Below are positions 1 to 9,865 of a DNA stretch of 64,000 nt, one piece after another. Made by a program: the position numbers and the translations under genes. Source of the DNA: Serratia sp. H1w (lineage in GTDB: Bacteria; Pseudomonadota; Gammaproteobacteria; Enterobacterales; Enterobacteriaceae); the NCBI RefSeq assembly GCF_000633355.1, contig NZ_AYMQ01000065.1, positions 83,186-147,185 of the forward strand. Reading direction: 5' to 3'. The notes below the pieces were generated by a model. The model was not told where the DNA came from. It worked only from the letters and a program-made list of their open reading frames with translations, and made no database searches. How positions within the stretch are numbered: the stretch's first letter is position 1; each line of letters starts with the position of its first letter.

Positions 1-407
1 AAGCAAGATGGGTTGAAATCCAGTCCCAGTTGGTGTTGTTTGGCCCACTCCACCCAGTTTTTAAAATGGCGCGGCTCAATTTTATTACGGGCAACCGGCG
101 TATCGGATTCCAGATAGATCGCGTGCAGGTTCAGGCGTTTCGGCCCAGGGATTAGCGCCAGTGCCTGCTCCAGATCGGCACGCAGCTCTTTGGCGTTACG
201 CGCTTTGCCGGGGTAGTTGCCGGTCGCTTGAATGCCGCCGGTCAGAGAGCCTTCCGGATTTTCGAACCCGGCCACGTCATCCCCTTGCCAGCAGTGCATC
301 GACACCGGCAGGGTTTCCATCGCGCTGATAGCGGCCTCAACGTCCACACCAACGGCGGCAAAGCGCTGTTTTGCCAGTTCCCAGACTTGATCGATAGAGC
401 TTTTCAT
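1..407 (-). CDS. rhaA: L-rhamnose isomerase, N-terminal part (cut by window edge)
   Basis: Cytoplasmic enzyme that converts L-rhamnose to L-rhamnulose, the first step of rhamnose catabolism. Only about the first 135 codons are present; the rest lies beyond the left edge. The N-terminus ([17 protein letters not shown]) and the segment [13 protein letters not shown] match enterobacterial RhaA. The start ATG at 405-407 overlaps the rhaB stop as ATGA, which implies translational coupling within a rhaBA operon. RhaD would be expected further left but cannot be seen. Confidence 0.95.
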   Translation of the reverse strand, partial: MKSSIDQVWELAKQRFAAVGVDVEAAISAMETLPVSMHCWQGDDVAGFENPEGSLTGGIQATGNYPGKARNAKELRADLEQALALIPGPKRLNLHAIYLESDTPVARNKIEPRHFKNWVEWAKQHQLGLDFNPSC

Positions 408-1873
408 ATGCAAAGTTCCTTAGGTAATTGACTCAACGACTGAAATTGCGACCAGTGGGCGGCAAAGTCTGGATTGTCGCGAGGGGTAAAGTGTTGTAGC
501 GGGAAGTTCTGCGCCACGATGCGGCGGAATTGCCCAATGTCGGTGACCGCGTCCAAGGCCATTAATTGGCAGCCAACGTTGCCCAGGGTTGAGGCTTCGA
601 TCGGACCGGCGCTGATGGCCAGCCCGCAAGCATCGGCGCACAGCTGATTGAGAAAATGGTTTTGACTGCCGCCACCGACGATATGCAGATGGCTGAGTGG
701 GCGGCCGTGCATCGTTGCCAGTTCGTGAGCGACCTGGCGATAGAGCATAGAGAGGCTGTCGAAGATGCAACGCACCAGTTGGGCTGCGGTTTCCGGTACC
801 GGCATCCCGCGTTCGCGACAGCTGTCCTGAATGGTTTGGCACATGTTGGCCGGGTTGATAAAGCGATCGTCATTGGGATTAACCAGTGAACGACAGGCTG
901 GCTGTTGGGCCGCCTGAGCAATCAGGGCGGGCAGATCGCTGATGTTCAGTTCCCGAGTGGCACGTTGTAGCAGCCACAGGCCCATGATGTTCTTCAGTAC
1001 CCGATAGCCAGTGGCACCGCCCTCATTGGTGATATTGGCTGCCAGTGAGGCTGGGTGAACCACCGGGATTGGGCTTTCGATGCCCATCAGCGACCAGGTA
1101 CCGGAACTGAGGTAGGCGGCATTGGCATCTTGCAGTGGTGTAGCTAGTACCGCGCTGGCGGTGTCATGAGTGGCTACCGCAATGACCGGGATCTGCTGGC
1201 CACTGGCGCTGGTCCAATAGCCGACACGATTACCCGGAGGCGTCGGTTTGCCAAACCAGCTGGCGGGAACGCCTGCCCAGGCCAGTAGTTCTTCATCCCA
1301 TTGATCGCTCTCAATATTAAGTAGCTGAGTGGTGCTGGCGTTGGTGTATTCCCAGTTCAGCTCCCCCGTCAGGCGAAAGTGCAGATAATCCGGGATCAGC
1401 AGCAGGTGAGCCACACGCTCCAACAGTTCAGGCTGCTGTTCACGCAGGGCCCGCAACTGGTACAGCGTATTGAAAGGCAGGAATTGAATGCCGGTACGTT
1501 GATAGATATTGCTGCGACCCAGTTCCTGCTGGGCTTTTGCCATCAATCCTTGGGTGCGGGCATCACGGTAGGAAACGGCCTGGCCGACCCGCTCACCTTG
1601 CGCATCCAGCAGTACGAAATCCACGCCCCAGGTGTCGATGCCGATGCTATCAAGGCGAATACCTTCGGCATCAAGTTGCTCAAGCGCCTGGCGGATATGC
1701 CGTTCCAGCGCATCCAGATCCCAGCAGTCTTGTCCGGCCTGGTGCTGCAAACGGTTGGTGAAGCGGCTGACCTCACGCAGTTGAAGTTGTTGCTGTTCCG
1801 ATTGATAGCTCGCCAGCATCACTCGCCCACTGGAGGCTCCAAGGTCGATGGCGACAGTATTGCGAATAGTCAT
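404..1873 (-). CDS. rhaB: Rhamnulokinase
   Basis: Cytoplasmic FGGY-family sugar kinase that phosphorylates L-rhamnulose to L-rhamnulose 1-phosphate with ATP. It has 489 residues, as in E. coli RhaB. The N-terminal phosphate loop ([14 protein letters not shown]), the conserved [13 protein letters not shown] stretch, the HDTAS motif carrying the likely catalytic Asp, and the C-terminal GGGSQN adenosine loop are all visible. It is the first gene of the leftward rhaBA operon and is divergent from rhaS, as in E. coli, so RhaS plus CRP activation is expected. Its TGA stop overlaps the rhaA start. Confidence 0.97.
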   Translation of the reverse strand: MTIRNTVAIDLGASSGRVMLASYQSEQQQLQLREVSRFTNRLQHQAGQDCWDLDALERHIRQALEQLDAEGIRLDSIGIDTWGVDFVLLDAQGERVGQAVSYRDARTQGLMAKAQQELGRSNIYQRTGIQFLPFNTLYQLRALREQQPELLERVAHLLLIPDYLHFRLTGELNWEYTNASTTQLLNIESDQWDEELLAWAGVPASWFGKPTPPGNRVGYWTSASGQQIPVIAVATHDTASAVLATPLQDANAAYLSSGTWSLMGIESPIPVVHPASLAANITNEGGATGYRVLKNIMGLWLLQRATRELNISDLPALIAQAAQQPACRSLVNPNDDRFINPANMCQTIQDSCRERGMPVPETAAQLVRCIFDSLSMLYRQVAHELATMHGRPLSHLHIVGGGSQNHFLNQLCADACGLAISAGPIEASTLGNVGCQLMALDAVTDIGQFRRIVAQNFPLQHFTPRDNPDFAAHWSQFQSLSQLPKELCI

Positions 1874-2196
1874 GAGAGAAAGCCCGTGATTGCTTGATGG
1901 CGAGCAGTGTAGAAAGTTGCCGCTGTCCGAGCCTTCTCACCACTGCCAACGCCAGAGGGGGGTTGGCAAAATGGCAAAGGTAAAGGTGAAGTAGCTCACA
2001 GTTTGCGATTCGGGCCGTTTTTCGTCCGGCTGTGACCTTGTACGCATTTCTCAACATTGCTAGTGCTTTCTTAAAAAACGCGCAGCTTAAGCGCGCTTTT
2101 TGGTCAAAAACTTAAGGTTTGTTACCGGGCGCTGCTCTTACTATCGATAACCGACGTTGCGCGGTAATCCCGCCGCGCCAAAGCTCTGGGGGCAAG
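1874..2196. promoter_or_regulatory. Divergent rhaB / rhaS control region
   Basis: A 323-bp region between divergent rhaB and rhaS, the position of the RhaS- and RhaR-controlled promoters in E. coli. It holds one clear CRP-like site, listed separately. An A/T-flanked hairpin near 2075-2101 (CGCGC and GCGCG arms, A-run before and T-run after) could end transcripts in either direction. RhaS or RhaR half-sites could not be assigned by eye. Confidence 0.6.
1985..2000. promoter_or_regulatory. Candidate CRP binding site for the rha genes
   Basis: GGTGA-AGTAGC-TCACA matches the CRP consensus TGTGA-N6-TCACA at nine of ten conserved positions. It lies about 112 bp upstream of rhaB and 197 bp upstream of rhaS. 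Catabolite activation of both rha transcripts is established in E. coli; the role here is inferred. Confidence 0.6.
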
Positions 2197-3018
2197 ATGG
2201 ATCTATTGCACAGTAGCGACTTTTTCCCTTCCTGTAGCGCGCCCGTGGTGATCGAACCCCGCGAGCCGCAGCAGGCTTTTCCAGAACATCATCATGATTT
2301 TTACGAAATTGTGATTGTCGAGCAGGGGGCTGGGGTGCATGTGTTTAATGGCAACCCTTATACCTTGAACAGCGGCTGCGTCTGTTTTGTGCGCGATCAC
2401 GATCGCCACCTGTTTGAACAGACCGACGGCCTGATCCTGACCAATATTCTGTTCCGCGCGCCGGACGCCTTCCGTTTTGTCTCCGGCGTGGAGCAGTTTC
2501 TGCCGCGTGAGGACGATGGCGTCTATCCGGCCCATTGGCGTATCAGCCAGCAGGTGTTACAACAGGTCAAAGGGCTGATTGGGCTGCTGGTGGATGCGCC
2601 GACGGGCGATCGGCCAGAAGAGATTGCGCTGCATGAAAGCGTGTTTATGCAGTTGCTGGTGCAGCTGTGGCAAGGTTGCCTGGCGTGACAGGGGGACGAT
2701 CAGGAAGGGCGTTTGCATCAGTTGTTGGACTGGTTACAGGGCCATTATGCTGAGCCGATCGAATGGCCTGAACTGGCCGATCGCTTTGCCATCCCGCTGC
2801 GCACGCTGCACCGGCAACTGAAACAGCACACCAACATGACGCCGCAGCGCTACCTGACCCACCTGCGTTTGTTACAGGCCCGCCATATGCTGTGTCACAG
2901 CGATAGCAGTATCACCGATATCGCTTTTCGCTGCGGTTTCGGCGACAGTAACCATTTTTCGACGCTGTTCAAGCGCGAGTTTACCTGCCCGCCGCGTGCG
3001 CTGCGTGGCATGCGCTAG
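2197..3018 (+). pseudogene. rhaS: RhaS rhamnose activator interrupted by an in-frame TGA
   Basis: AraC/XylS-family activator of rhaBAD and rhaT in the presence of L-rhamnose. The frame starts at ATG 2197 after a GGGGG ribosome site and would give about 273 residues, the normal RhaS length. The N-terminal cupin sensor ([18 protein letters not shown]) and the C-terminal double helix-turn-helix ([20 protein letters not shown], then [17 protein letters not shown]) are both intact and in the same frame. Codon 164 (2686-2688) is TGA, followed by C, in the linker between the domains. This could be a recent nonsense mutation, a sequencing error or a leaky UGA-C read-through site. Without read-through no DNA-binding domain is made from this start. 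rhaR follows 84 bp downstream. Confidence 0.85.
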
Positions 3019-3102
3019 CGGTGTGAAAATCACGACTGCGTCAATTTTCCTCACCGGAGGTTCGGCAATAATGCCAGTCGTGCCAACCAGGAAAGGTGTG
3101 AG

Positions 3103-3942
3103 ATGAGGGAAACATTACTGCTAGAGAGCCACGATTATCTACCCTCCGTACAGATGCCGGTGGCCGTGGCGGAGCGCTATCCCCAGGAGGGATTTGCCAC
3201 CCATACTCACCAGTTTTGCGAGATCGTTATCGTTTGGCGCGGTAACGGTCTGCACATTCTCAACGATCGTCCTTACCGGATCACCTGCGGGGATATTTTT
3301 TATATCCGCGCCAGCGATTGCCACAGCTATGAGTCGGTGAACGATCTGGTGTTGGATAATATTATCTACTGCCCGGAGCGCCTGCGGTTGAATGCCCAGT
3401 GGGAGAGCCTGCTGCCGCCGTTTGATGCCACCAGCGAATGCTATTGGCGGCTCTCAACCCAGGGTATGGCGCTGGCCCGGCCGATTATCGCCCAGCTTTC
3501 ACAAGAGAGCCGCAAAACCGACTCGTTATCGATTCAGTTAACCGAAGCCTTGCTGTTACAGCTGGCGATCGTGCTCAAACGTTATCGCTATGCGGTGGAC
3601 TGCGTGCACATGTTGCCGGATGGGGAGCAGTTGGATTTGTTGATGGCGGCATTGCAAGGCGGTATCGACGGCGACTTTGACCTACCGGCATTTTGCCAGC
3701 AGCACCAACTGACCGAACGGGCGTTGAAGCTGTTGTTCCGCCAGCAAACCGGCATGACCGTCAATCACTACCTGCGCCAGCTCCGCTTATGCCAGGCCAA
3801 GAGTTTATTGCGCCGTAGCGAATACCGCATCAGCGATATTGCCGCGCGCTGCGGGTTTGAAGACAGTAACTATTTCTCAGTGGTGTTCACGCGCGAGGCC
3901 GGAATGACCCCGCGCGAGTATCGCCAGCGGTTTATCGCCTAG
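3103..3942 (+). CDS. rhaR: RhaR, AraC-family activator of rhaSR
   Basis: Rhamnose-responsive AraC/XylS-family activator which in E. coli switches on rhaSR. It has 279 residues: an N-terminal cupin domain ([17 protein letters not shown], about residues 33-50) and a C-terminal AraC DNA-binding domain with two helix-turn-helix motifs ([15 protein letters not shown] and [17 protein letters not shown]). The ORF is intact, unlike rhaS. It lies 84 bp after the rhaS frame, consistent with a rhaSR operon. The stop is only 3 bp from the stop of the convergent isomerase gene, with no terminator between them. Confidence 0.95.
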   Translation: MRETLLLESHDYLPSVQMPVAVAERYPQEGFATHTHQFCEIVIVWRGNGLHILNDRPYRITCGDIFYIRASDCHSYESVNDLVLDNIIYCPERLRLNAQWESLLPPFDATSECYWRLSTQGMALARPIIAQLSQESRKTDSLSIQLTEALLLQLAIVLKRYRYAVDCVHMLPDGEQLDLLMAALQGGIDGDFDLPAFCQQHQLTERALKLLFRQQTGMTVNHYLRQLRLCQAKSLLRRSEYRISDIAARCGFEDSNYFSVVFTREAGMTPREYRQRFIA

Positions 3943-3945
3943 CGG

Positions 3946-5370
3946 TCAGGCGATGCGATGTGTACGGATATTCAATACCTGCGCGAGCTTCTCCAGCCGA
4001 TCTCCCTGATGGCCAATGCCGATGGCGCAGTGATGAGCCGGGCCTGCCAATGACCACTCGCGGGTAAAGGCTCTGGCACCCAGGCTGAAACGGTAGCGGC
4101 TGTTGGTATTGCCGATATCCAGCGTTTCCCCAGCGACCGAGAGCCCCTCGGCATACTGCAATACCACGTCGCCGTTACGCTCCTCAACGACCGACAGGAA
4201 GGTGACCGGGCCGTTCTTCACCGACATCTGGATCGAAACGCCGCAGCCTGGCTTGCCGTGGTACACCGGTAGTGGCACCAGCCGTACATCGCCTTCGGCC
4301 ATCAGTGGATGGGCCGGTCCGTCGTGACCCCACAGCACGACATCATCCTCGAATTCGATGCCGTAAGGTTCGGAGAAGGAGCCACCAGCGCCTAACAGAG
4401 CGAAGATCTTCATGGCGATCGCATTTTTGACTTCGTATTCCCCAGCGACCGGAATGCCTTTTTGGGTCAGCAGGGTGTTACCGGCGATCAGCGAAGTGAC
4501 GATATTCTCGTAATCATTGCCGTTTTGCCCTTCGTAGTAATAGGCGAGTGCCCCAAGCTGATGTCGTTCCGCCAGTTGCTCCAGCGCGCAGGCGGTATGG
4601 GCGGCACGTTGTAGTTCCGCTTCGGAACAAAGCTCATCCACCACAAAGGCGTGGCGCATCTCATCTCGTTTATGCTGGATTTGCGCAGTAGTGCTTTGCT
4701 GGCGCAGAACATTCAGTTCGCACATTTCCAGCGGTTTGAAACGCACGCCAAGCCGGGCAGAAAGGTTGGTCAGGTTGCTGTAGACGTCGATCATTCCGTC
4801 GTAATAATGGCCCAGCAGGCCGATCTGCGTGGTGCGTAACGCATTGCGCAGCGCAAAGGCGGTCAGTCAGTTATCCAGTTCCTGCCAAACTTGCGGATCG
4901 CCCTGCAATGCACCTACCAGCAATTGGTAATCGATCCCGGCGCGATTAAATACGTTGGCCAATTCGGGAGCGCTGCACGCCTGACAGTGGGCAAGCCATT
5001 CGCCAGTGCGATCGCCGCGATCGGTCATGGCGCGTATTTTCTGGTAGGGCAAACCGGTTTCAGGTTGCAGCGCCAATACCAATACGGGTTTGCCCAAGGC
5101 TTGTACCAGCGGCAATACGGTGGCGCTAAGTGCGTAGGTGCTGATGTACAGCACCACCACGTCTACCGGTTGATGGCTAGTCTGTGCCAGCAGCGCATCG
5201 GCGGCGGCTACCGAATCCACCAGCCCACCGCGTTGAACCCGATGGTCGGCGGCAAGGCGTTTGGCGATCTGTTCGAGGTAGCCCTCGAGGCGAGGCTTTA
5301 GACCGCTAAACTGCGGCCAGTAAGTGTCGAGCCCGATACCAAACAGCAAGATATTCAACGAACTGTTCAT
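3946..5370 (-). pseudogene. AraA/L-fucose isomerase-like sugar isomerase, interrupted by an in-frame TGA
   Basis: Read through one TGA (4867-4869, codon 168, next base C), the frame encodes about 474 residues of the L-arabinose/L-fucose isomerase superfamily. Start ATG 5368-5370 follows a GGAACG ribosome site. The first 167 codons give a Rossmann-like N-terminal domain. The part after the TGA carries all four metal and catalytic positions of E. coli AraA in order: Glu of AGEYE (about 311), Glu of GSFSEPY (about 334), His of WGHDGPAH (about 349) and His of GPAHHC (about 447). It starts 10 bp after rhaT on the same strand, so it is probably co-transcribed with the rhamnose transporter. The substrate is unknown: a rhamnose-like deoxy- or aldose sugar is a guess. 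The interruption separates the start from the whole active site. Confidence 0.75.
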
Positions 5371-5380
5371 TTTTCGTTCC

Positions 5381-6415
5381 TCAAGATGCCATACCCATAC
5401 CCACAATGTTGGCCGCCAGGATGATCACCAGACAACCGAGACACAATACGGCCACCGGCTTTCTGGTGCCGCATTTCCACTCTTTCAGCAGGAGCCCGAC
5501 GATGCCGCCGCACAGCACGTAGAAGCTCATGTGCAGCATCCAGCTCATGTAATCGTATTGCGCCGGGATCTTGGCGTGGCCCCAGGCGTAGAAGAAGAAT
5601 TGCAGATACCACATCAGCCCGGCCAGCATCGAGAACAGGACGTTGGCGACCAGCAGTTTTTTCGGCAGGGAGAAATCGGCTTTCACCGAGATATTCTTCA
5701 GGGTGGCCAGGCGGATAAGGCAGTAGCCCAGGTTGATCAGCGCGCCGCCGCCCATAATCACCACATAGCTCGGCAGGGCAACGTACAACGGATCGATGCC
5801 CAGTGCTCCGGCGGCTTCATGCATCGGCTTGGCCGCGTCCATGGCGAAGGACATCCCGGCGGAGAAAATACCGCACATCACCGCCAACACCAGCCCTTTC
5901 TTGAGGTTGAACTCCTCGGCGCGGATGCCCATGGCTCGCTCTTTCAGCAAACCTGCGTAGCTGACGATCAGCACGCCGATCAGTGCGACAAACACGCCCA
6001 CCAGCGACATGCGGCCACCCGCGGTGCCGAACAGCAGCTCAAAGCGTCCCTGCAACAGCGGTGTCATCAGGGTGCCAATGATCAGCGTGATGCCGATGGC
6101 GATGCCAATGCCCATCGACATGCCGAGGTAGCGCATGGTCAAACCGTAGTTGATATTGCCGATCCCCCACATGGCGCCGAACAGGAATACCGGCAGCAGG
6201 GTGGCGGCGCTAAATGAGCCGTAATACTGCCAAAAGTCCGGTAACAGCAGATAGCTGATGGCCCAAGGCAGGATCAGCCAGGAAACGAAGCCGCCGATCG
6301 ACCACATGGTTTCCCACGACCAGTTTTTGACCTGCTTGAAGGGGGCGTAGAAGCAGGCCGCACTGGCTGCCCCGACCAGGTGCCAGAGTATCCCTAGCAG
6401 AATGGCGTTGTTCAT
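5381..6415 (-). CDS. rhaT: L-rhamnose/proton symporter
   Basis: Inner-membrane carrier that takes up L-rhamnose with a proton. Starting at ATG 6413-6415 ([20 protein letters not shown]) the product has 344 residues, exactly the E. coli RhaT length; the longer upstream reading frame is not supported. About ten hydrophobic segments are visible, and long stretches are nearly identical to RhaT, such as [20 protein letters not shown]. It heads a two-gene unit with the isomerase 10 bp downstream. In E. coli rhaT is RhaS-activated; no RhaS site was identified here. Confidence 0.96.
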   Translation of the reverse strand: MNNAILLGILWHLVGAASAACFYAPFKQVKNWSWETMWSIGGFVSWLILPWAISYLLLPDFWQYYGSFSAATLLPVFLFGAMWGIGNINYGLTMRYLGMSMGIGIAIGITLIIGTLMTPLLQGRFELLFGTAGGRMSLVGVFVALIGVLIVSYAGLLKERAMGIRAEEFNLKKGLVLAVMCGIFSAGMSFAMDAAKPMHEAAGALGIDPLYVALPSYVVIMGGGALINLGYCLIRLATLKNISVKADFSLPKKLLVANVLFSMLAGLMWYLQFFFYAWGHAKIPAQYDYMSWMLHMSFYVLCGGIVGLLLKEWKCGTRKPVAVLCLGCLVIILAANIVGMGMAS

Positions 6416-6588
6416 CTTGTTATCCTTGTTGTTGGCGTGGTGAGGTTGAACGCAGAGACCACGGATGAACAGGGAGTCTAAAGAGACACCAGGGAAGGAA
6501 CCTTCGGTTGGCTGCCGGATGAGGGAGGAGCATGGCAAAATTCAGCGGGTGTGGATGCTGACGATCACAAATTTGGCAGGGAACGATC

Positions 6589-6607
6589 GGGCGATGTGTG
6601 ATCGCCC
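6589..6607 (-). terminator. Hairpin after trmL (no U-tract)
   Basis: GGGCGAT and ATCGCCC arms around a 5-base loop lie just downstream of the trmL stop. There is no clear T-run on the minus strand, so this is at best a weak intrinsic terminator or an RNA-stabilising hairpin. Confidence 0.35.
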
Positions 6608-6615
6608 AATAGGGA

Positions 6616-7089
6616 TTACTCTTTGAGTAGTGCGCCCGCATAACCCAGTTGACGCCAGGCTTCATAAACCACCACCGAGACGGCGTTGGACAGGTTCATG
6701 CTGCGGCTCTGGGCCTGCATGGGAATGCGGATCTTCTGCTGTGCGGGCAACGCATCCAGAATGCTGGCGGGCAGGCCACGGGTCTCCGGGCCAAACAGCA
6801 GATAGTCTCCAGCCTGATAGCTGACCGCGCTATGCGCAGGCGTGCCTTTGGTGGTGAGGGCAAACAGCCGCTGTGGATTTTCGCTGGCGAGGAAGGCGGC
6901 ATAGTCAGCATGGCGCTTGATGCAGGCAAACTCATGATAGTCCAACCCGGCACGGCGCAGGCGTTTGTCGTCCCACGGGAAGCCCATAGGTTCGATCAGA
7001 TGCAGTTGAAAACCGGTATTGGCGCACAGGCGAATGATGTTGCCGGTGTTCGGTGGAATTTCAGGTTCAAATAAAACGATATTCAGCAT
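6616..7089 (-). CDS. trmL: tRNA (cytidine/uridine-34 2'-O) methyltransferase TrmL
   Basis: SPOUT-class methyltransferase that 2'-O-methylates the wobble base of tRNA-Leu isoacceptors. It has 157 residues, the E. coli size. It shows the SPOUT knot motifs: [20 protein letters not shown] at the N-terminus, [11 protein letters not shown] at about 97-107, and [20 protein letters not shown] with the conserved NLSNAV loop. In E. coli trmL lies elsewhere (near lldD), so its place between rhaT and cpxA is a lineage difference. It follows the cpxRA terminator and must have its own promoter. Confidence 0.95.
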   Translation of the reverse strand: MLNIVLFEPEIPPNTGNIIRLCANTGFQLHLIEPMGFPWDDKRLRRAGLDYHEFACIKRHADYAAFLASENPQRLFALTTKGTPAHSAVSYQAGDYLLFGPETRGLPASILDALPAQQKIRIPMQAQSRSMNLSNAVSVVVYEAWRQLGYAGALLKE

Positions 7090-7091
7090 GT

Positions 7092-7115
7092 AAAAAGCCC
7101 CTCATGACGAGGGGC
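7092..7115 (-). terminator. Rho-independent terminator of cpxRA
   Basis: On the minus strand GCCCCTC-GTCAT-GAGGGGC is followed by five T. It lies 31 bp past the cpxA stop and ends at the trmL start, so it separates cpxRA from trmL. Confidence 0.85.
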
Positions 7116-7146
7116 GCAGAATAGCAAAATCTTTGGGTGCTGGCGA

Positions 7147-8517
7147 TTAACGCTGATGCAGCGGCAACCACAACACCAGGCGCAGGCCACCCAGCGGGCT
7201 GTCTTCCGCTTTCACCCAGCCGCGATGCTGATTGACGGCGGATTCAACAATGGCCAAGCCCAGCCCGGTACCACCGGATTGGCGATCGCGCGCTTCATCG
7301 GTGCGATAGAACGGCCGGAAAATCTGCTCGCGATCTTCCGGGCTGACGCCAGGGCCGTCGTCGTCCACCACAATCGTGATGCCCTGATTATCGGCGCTGA
7401 ATGCCACCGCGATGCGTGTGTTGGAGTAACGCAGGGCATTACGCACAATGTTCTCCAGCGCGCTGTCTAGGGCACCTGCGTTGCCGTAAATCGTCCATGG
7501 GCCTGGAGGGGCGGTGACCTCCAACTGCTTGCCCATCTGTTCGGCTTCGAAACTGGCGTTGTCCAGCACGTCTGCCCACAGATCGTTGGCCTTAAGCAGT
7601 TCGCGTACCAGTTCGCTTTTCTGTTGGCCGCGGGAGAGCACCAGCAGATCGTTGATCATCGAGTCCAGCCGTTGGGCTTCGGTCTCGATACGTGCCAGTT
7701 CATGGCCTTCCCCATGGCGGCGGCGCATCAGGGCGGTGGCCAGTTGCAGACGCGTTAACGGGGTGCGCAGTTCGTGGGAGATATCGGAAATCAGCCGTTG
7801 CTGGGCCGTCATCATCCTTTCGAGTGCGCTGACCATCTGGTTGAAACTGGCCCCGGTGGCAAGGAATTCCTGCGGCCCAGCCTCCAACTCTGGGTGTTGC
7901 TTGAGGTTGCCACGTGCGACATCATCGGCGGCGTTTTTCAGCTTGCGCGCCGGTTTGGCCAGGCTCCAGGCCAGCCACAACAGCAGCGGGGCGCTGATCA
8001 ACATGGTGACGATCAGCAGCAACAAAGGCCGGTCGAACATCAGGTTGATAAAATCGGATTGCGGGCTGTTGGCCGGGCGGATCAGGTACAGCTGATAATT
8101 GTCTTCACCATCACGTACCGAGAACGGGCCAACCAGTTCGACGCGGCCATATTTTTTCTTTTTCGGCTGATCGGAGTTGTCCGACTGGCCGATAAAGTTG
8201 CGCACGATCTGCATTTCGTTGCGCTGCGCGCCGATCACTCGCCCTTCGCTGGTGACCAACAACAGGCGTTGGCCTGGCGGTGCCCATTTTTCGATGGCGC
8301 GGAACAGGCGGCGCCACCACATCAGGTCGTTGGCCGGATCGTTTTGCAGTTCGGCCTCGACGTGCTGTTCCAGCATCAACCCCTGCCGCTGCTCGCTGTC
8401 CAGCAACGTGGTCATTTGGCGGGAGTCGAGTTTTGGCACCATCAACACCAACATCAGCACCAGGGCCAATGTGAACCAGAAAATGGCGAAGATGCGTGCC
8501 GTCAAGCTGTTGATCAT
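7147..8517 (-). CDS. cpxA: Envelope-stress sensor histidine kinase CpxA
   Basis: Inner-membrane sensor kinase/phosphatase of the Cpx system, which responds to misfolded envelope proteins and phosphorylates CpxR. It has 456 residues (E. coli 457). There is an N-terminal membrane segment at about 7-29, a periplasmic sensor domain at about 30-163, a second membrane segment at about 164-185, HAMP, the H-box SHELRTPLTRL with His248, and the ATPase domain with N (ENIVRNALRYS), G1 (VDDDGPGV) and G2 (GGTGLGLAIV) boxes. The start ATG at 8515-8517 overlaps the cpxR stop as ATGA. Confidence 0.98.
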   Translation of the reverse strand: MINSLTARIFAIFWFTLALVLMLVLMVPKLDSRQMTTLLDSEQRQGLMLEQHVEAELQNDPANDLMWWRRLFRAIEKWAPPGQRLLLVTSEGRVIGAQRNEMQIVRNFIGQSDNSDQPKKKKYGRVELVGPFSVRDGEDNYQLYLIRPANSPQSDFINLMFDRPLLLLIVTMLISAPLLLWLAWSLAKPARKLKNAADDVARGNLKQHPELEAGPQEFLATGASFNQMVSALERMMTAQQRLISDISHELRTPLTRLQLATALMRRRHGEGHELARIETEAQRLDSMINDLLVLSRGQQKSELVRELLKANDLWADVLDNASFEAEQMGKQLEVTAPPGPWTIYGNAGALDSALENIVRNALRYSNTRIAVAFSADNQGITIVVDDDGPGVSPEDREQIFRPFYRTDEARDRQSGGTGLGLAIVESAVNQHRGWVKAEDSPLGGLRLVLWLPLHQR

Positions 8518-9212
8518 GTTGCAGATACCATCAGATAGCCCCGTCCGCGCAGGGTTTTGAACCAAGGATGCCCATCTTTGCGGTCCGGCAGTTTGCGCCG
8601 CAGGTTGGAGATATGCATATCAATGGCGCGATCGAACGGCGTCAGGCGTTTGCCCAGCACTTCCTGGCTGAGGAGTTCACGGGAAACCACCTGGCCGAGA
8701 TGTTGGGCCAACAGATATAACAGGGTAAATTCGGTGCCCGTCAGATCCAGCACCTGCCCATCGAAGCTGGCTTCCTGGCGGCCGGGATTCAGTTGCAGGC
8801 CGTCAACGTCCAGCGTCGGTGCGCTGGTATCCACGTTTTGCTGCTGTTCGCTCCAGTTGGAACGGCGCAGGATGGCCCGGATGCGCGCAACCAGTTCGCG
8901 ATCGTTAAAGGGTTTTGCCAGGTAGTCATCCGCACCCAGTTCCAGACCAAGCACCCGGTCCAGTTCGCTGCCACGGGCCGTCAGCATGATCACCGGAGTC
9001 TGGTGGTGCTGGCGCAATTCTTTCAAGGTGTCGATACCGTTCTTCTTCGGCATCATGATATCGAGCAAGAGCAGATCGATGGAGCTGTCCAGTAACGACA
9101 ACGCCTGTTCACCGTCGTGTGCCACAACGATGTTAAAGCCTTCCATTTCAAGCAGTTCTTTCAGCAGCGAGGTGAGCTCGCGGTCGTCGTCAACTAGCAG
9201 AATTTTATTCAT
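8514..9212 (-). CDS. cpxR: Response regulator CpxR
   Basis: OmpR/PhoB-type regulator that, when phosphorylated by CpxA, binds GTAAA-N5-GTAAA sites at envelope-stress genes. It has 232 residues from ATG 9210-9212. The receiver domain has acidic Asp8-Asp10, phospho-acceptor Asp51 (LLLLDIMMP), the switch Thr in MLTARG and Lys in LAKPF. The C-terminal winged helix contains LTGTEFTLLYLLA and HISNLRRKL. It is first in the cpxRA operon and divergent from cpxP. Autoactivation through the shared CpxR box is expected from E. coli. Confidence 0.98.
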   Translation of the reverse strand: MNKILLVDDDRELTSLLKELLEMEGFNIVVAHDGEQALSLLDSSIDLLLLDIMMPKKNGIDTLKELRQHHQTPVIMLTARGSELDRVLGLELGADDYLAKPFNDRELVARIRAILRRSNWSEQQQNVDTSAPTLDVDGLQLNPGRQEASFDGQVLDLTGTEFTLLYLLAQHLGQVVSRELLSQEVLGKRLTPFDRAIDMHISNLRRKLPDRKDGHPWFKTLRGRGYLMVSAT

Positions 9213-9266
9213 ATGTGATTTACCTCCTGACGCAAAATACGTCATCAACTGTTGCCATTCCATGAC

Positions 9267-9281
9267 TTTACGTAGTTTTAC
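9267..9281 (-). promoter_or_regulatory. CpxR box in the cpxR-cpxP intergenic region
   Basis: Read on the minus strand this is GTAAA-ACTAC-GTAAA, a perfect match to the CpxR consensus GTAAA-N5-GTAAA. It lies 81 bp upstream of the cpxP start and 55 bp upstream of the cpxR start, so one bound site could serve both transcripts. Confidence 0.88.
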
Positions 9282-9361
9282 ATGCACTGACGCATGTTTG
9301 CAGGTGCAGCGATACACTGCTCCTCGTTGATTCGCAAAGTGAGAAAGCTCGAGGAGTAAAA

Positions 9362-9856
9362 ATGGTTAAGGTGGCCGCAGTAGTTATGGCATCAGTTTTG
9401 GCATTAGGTTCTACCGCTGCCTTTGCTGCTGATACTACACCGGAAACTGTCCAACCTCCTGCTAATGATGCACTGTTGAGAGCACTTGGTCAGAATCACA
9501 TGTTCGACGGCGTTCGCTTGAGCGAACAGCAACGCCAGCAAATGCGCGATTTGATGCGCCAGGCACGCTACGATATGCCTGGTGTTAATGTAGACGAAGT
9601 GGAAACCATGCATAAATTGGTTACCGCAGATAAATTTGATGAAGCCGCCGTGCAGGCCCAGGCGGAAAAGATGGCTCAGGAACAGGTTAAGCGCCAGGTC
9701 GAAATGGCCCGGGTACGCAACCAAATGTATAACCTGCTGACGCCAGAGCAAAAAAGTGTTTTAGACCAGAAACATCAGCAGCGTATGCAGCAGATGAAGC
9801 AACAGATTTCTGGTTTGCAGCAAACTTCTGCCCAGAAGTTGAGTATGACTGAGTAA
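9362..9856 (+). CDS. cpxP: Periplasmic Cpx repressor and chaperone CpxP
   Basis: Periplasmic adaptor that binds CpxA and holds the pathway off, and carries misfolded proteins to DegP. It has 164 residues with a signal peptide of about 22 residues (ending TAAFA-AD). Two LTxxQ-type motifs are visible: [13 protein letters not shown] and LLTPEQ. The ATG at 9362 follows a strong GAGGAG site. It is divergent from cpxRA and lies next to a perfect CpxR box. Its 3' UTR carries the CpxQ sRNA and a strong terminator. Confidence 0.96.
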   Translation: MVKVAAVVMASVLALGSTAAFAADTTPETVQPPANDALLRALGQNHMFDGVRLSEQQRQQMRDLMRQARYDMPGVNVDEVETMHKLVTADKFDEAAVQAQAEKMAQEQVKRQVEMARVRNQMYNLLTPEQKSVLDQKHQQRMQQMKQQISGLQQTSAQKLSMTE

Positions 9857-9865
9857 TCCCCTGTT

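Noticed and set aside
2686..2720. Selenocysteine insertion at the rhaS TGA (and the isomerase TGA)
   Set aside because: No stem-loop of bacterial SECIS type is seen just after either TGA, and neither site lies in a Cys/Sec active-site motif of its family.
5324..6217. 297-codon plus-strand frame opposite rhaT
   Set aside because: Antisense shadow of rhaT with low-complexity His/Gln-rich composition and no domain.
7774..8538. 254-codon plus-strand frame opposite cpxA
   Set aside because: Antisense shadow of cpxA, with Gln-rich composition and no promoter or family similarity.
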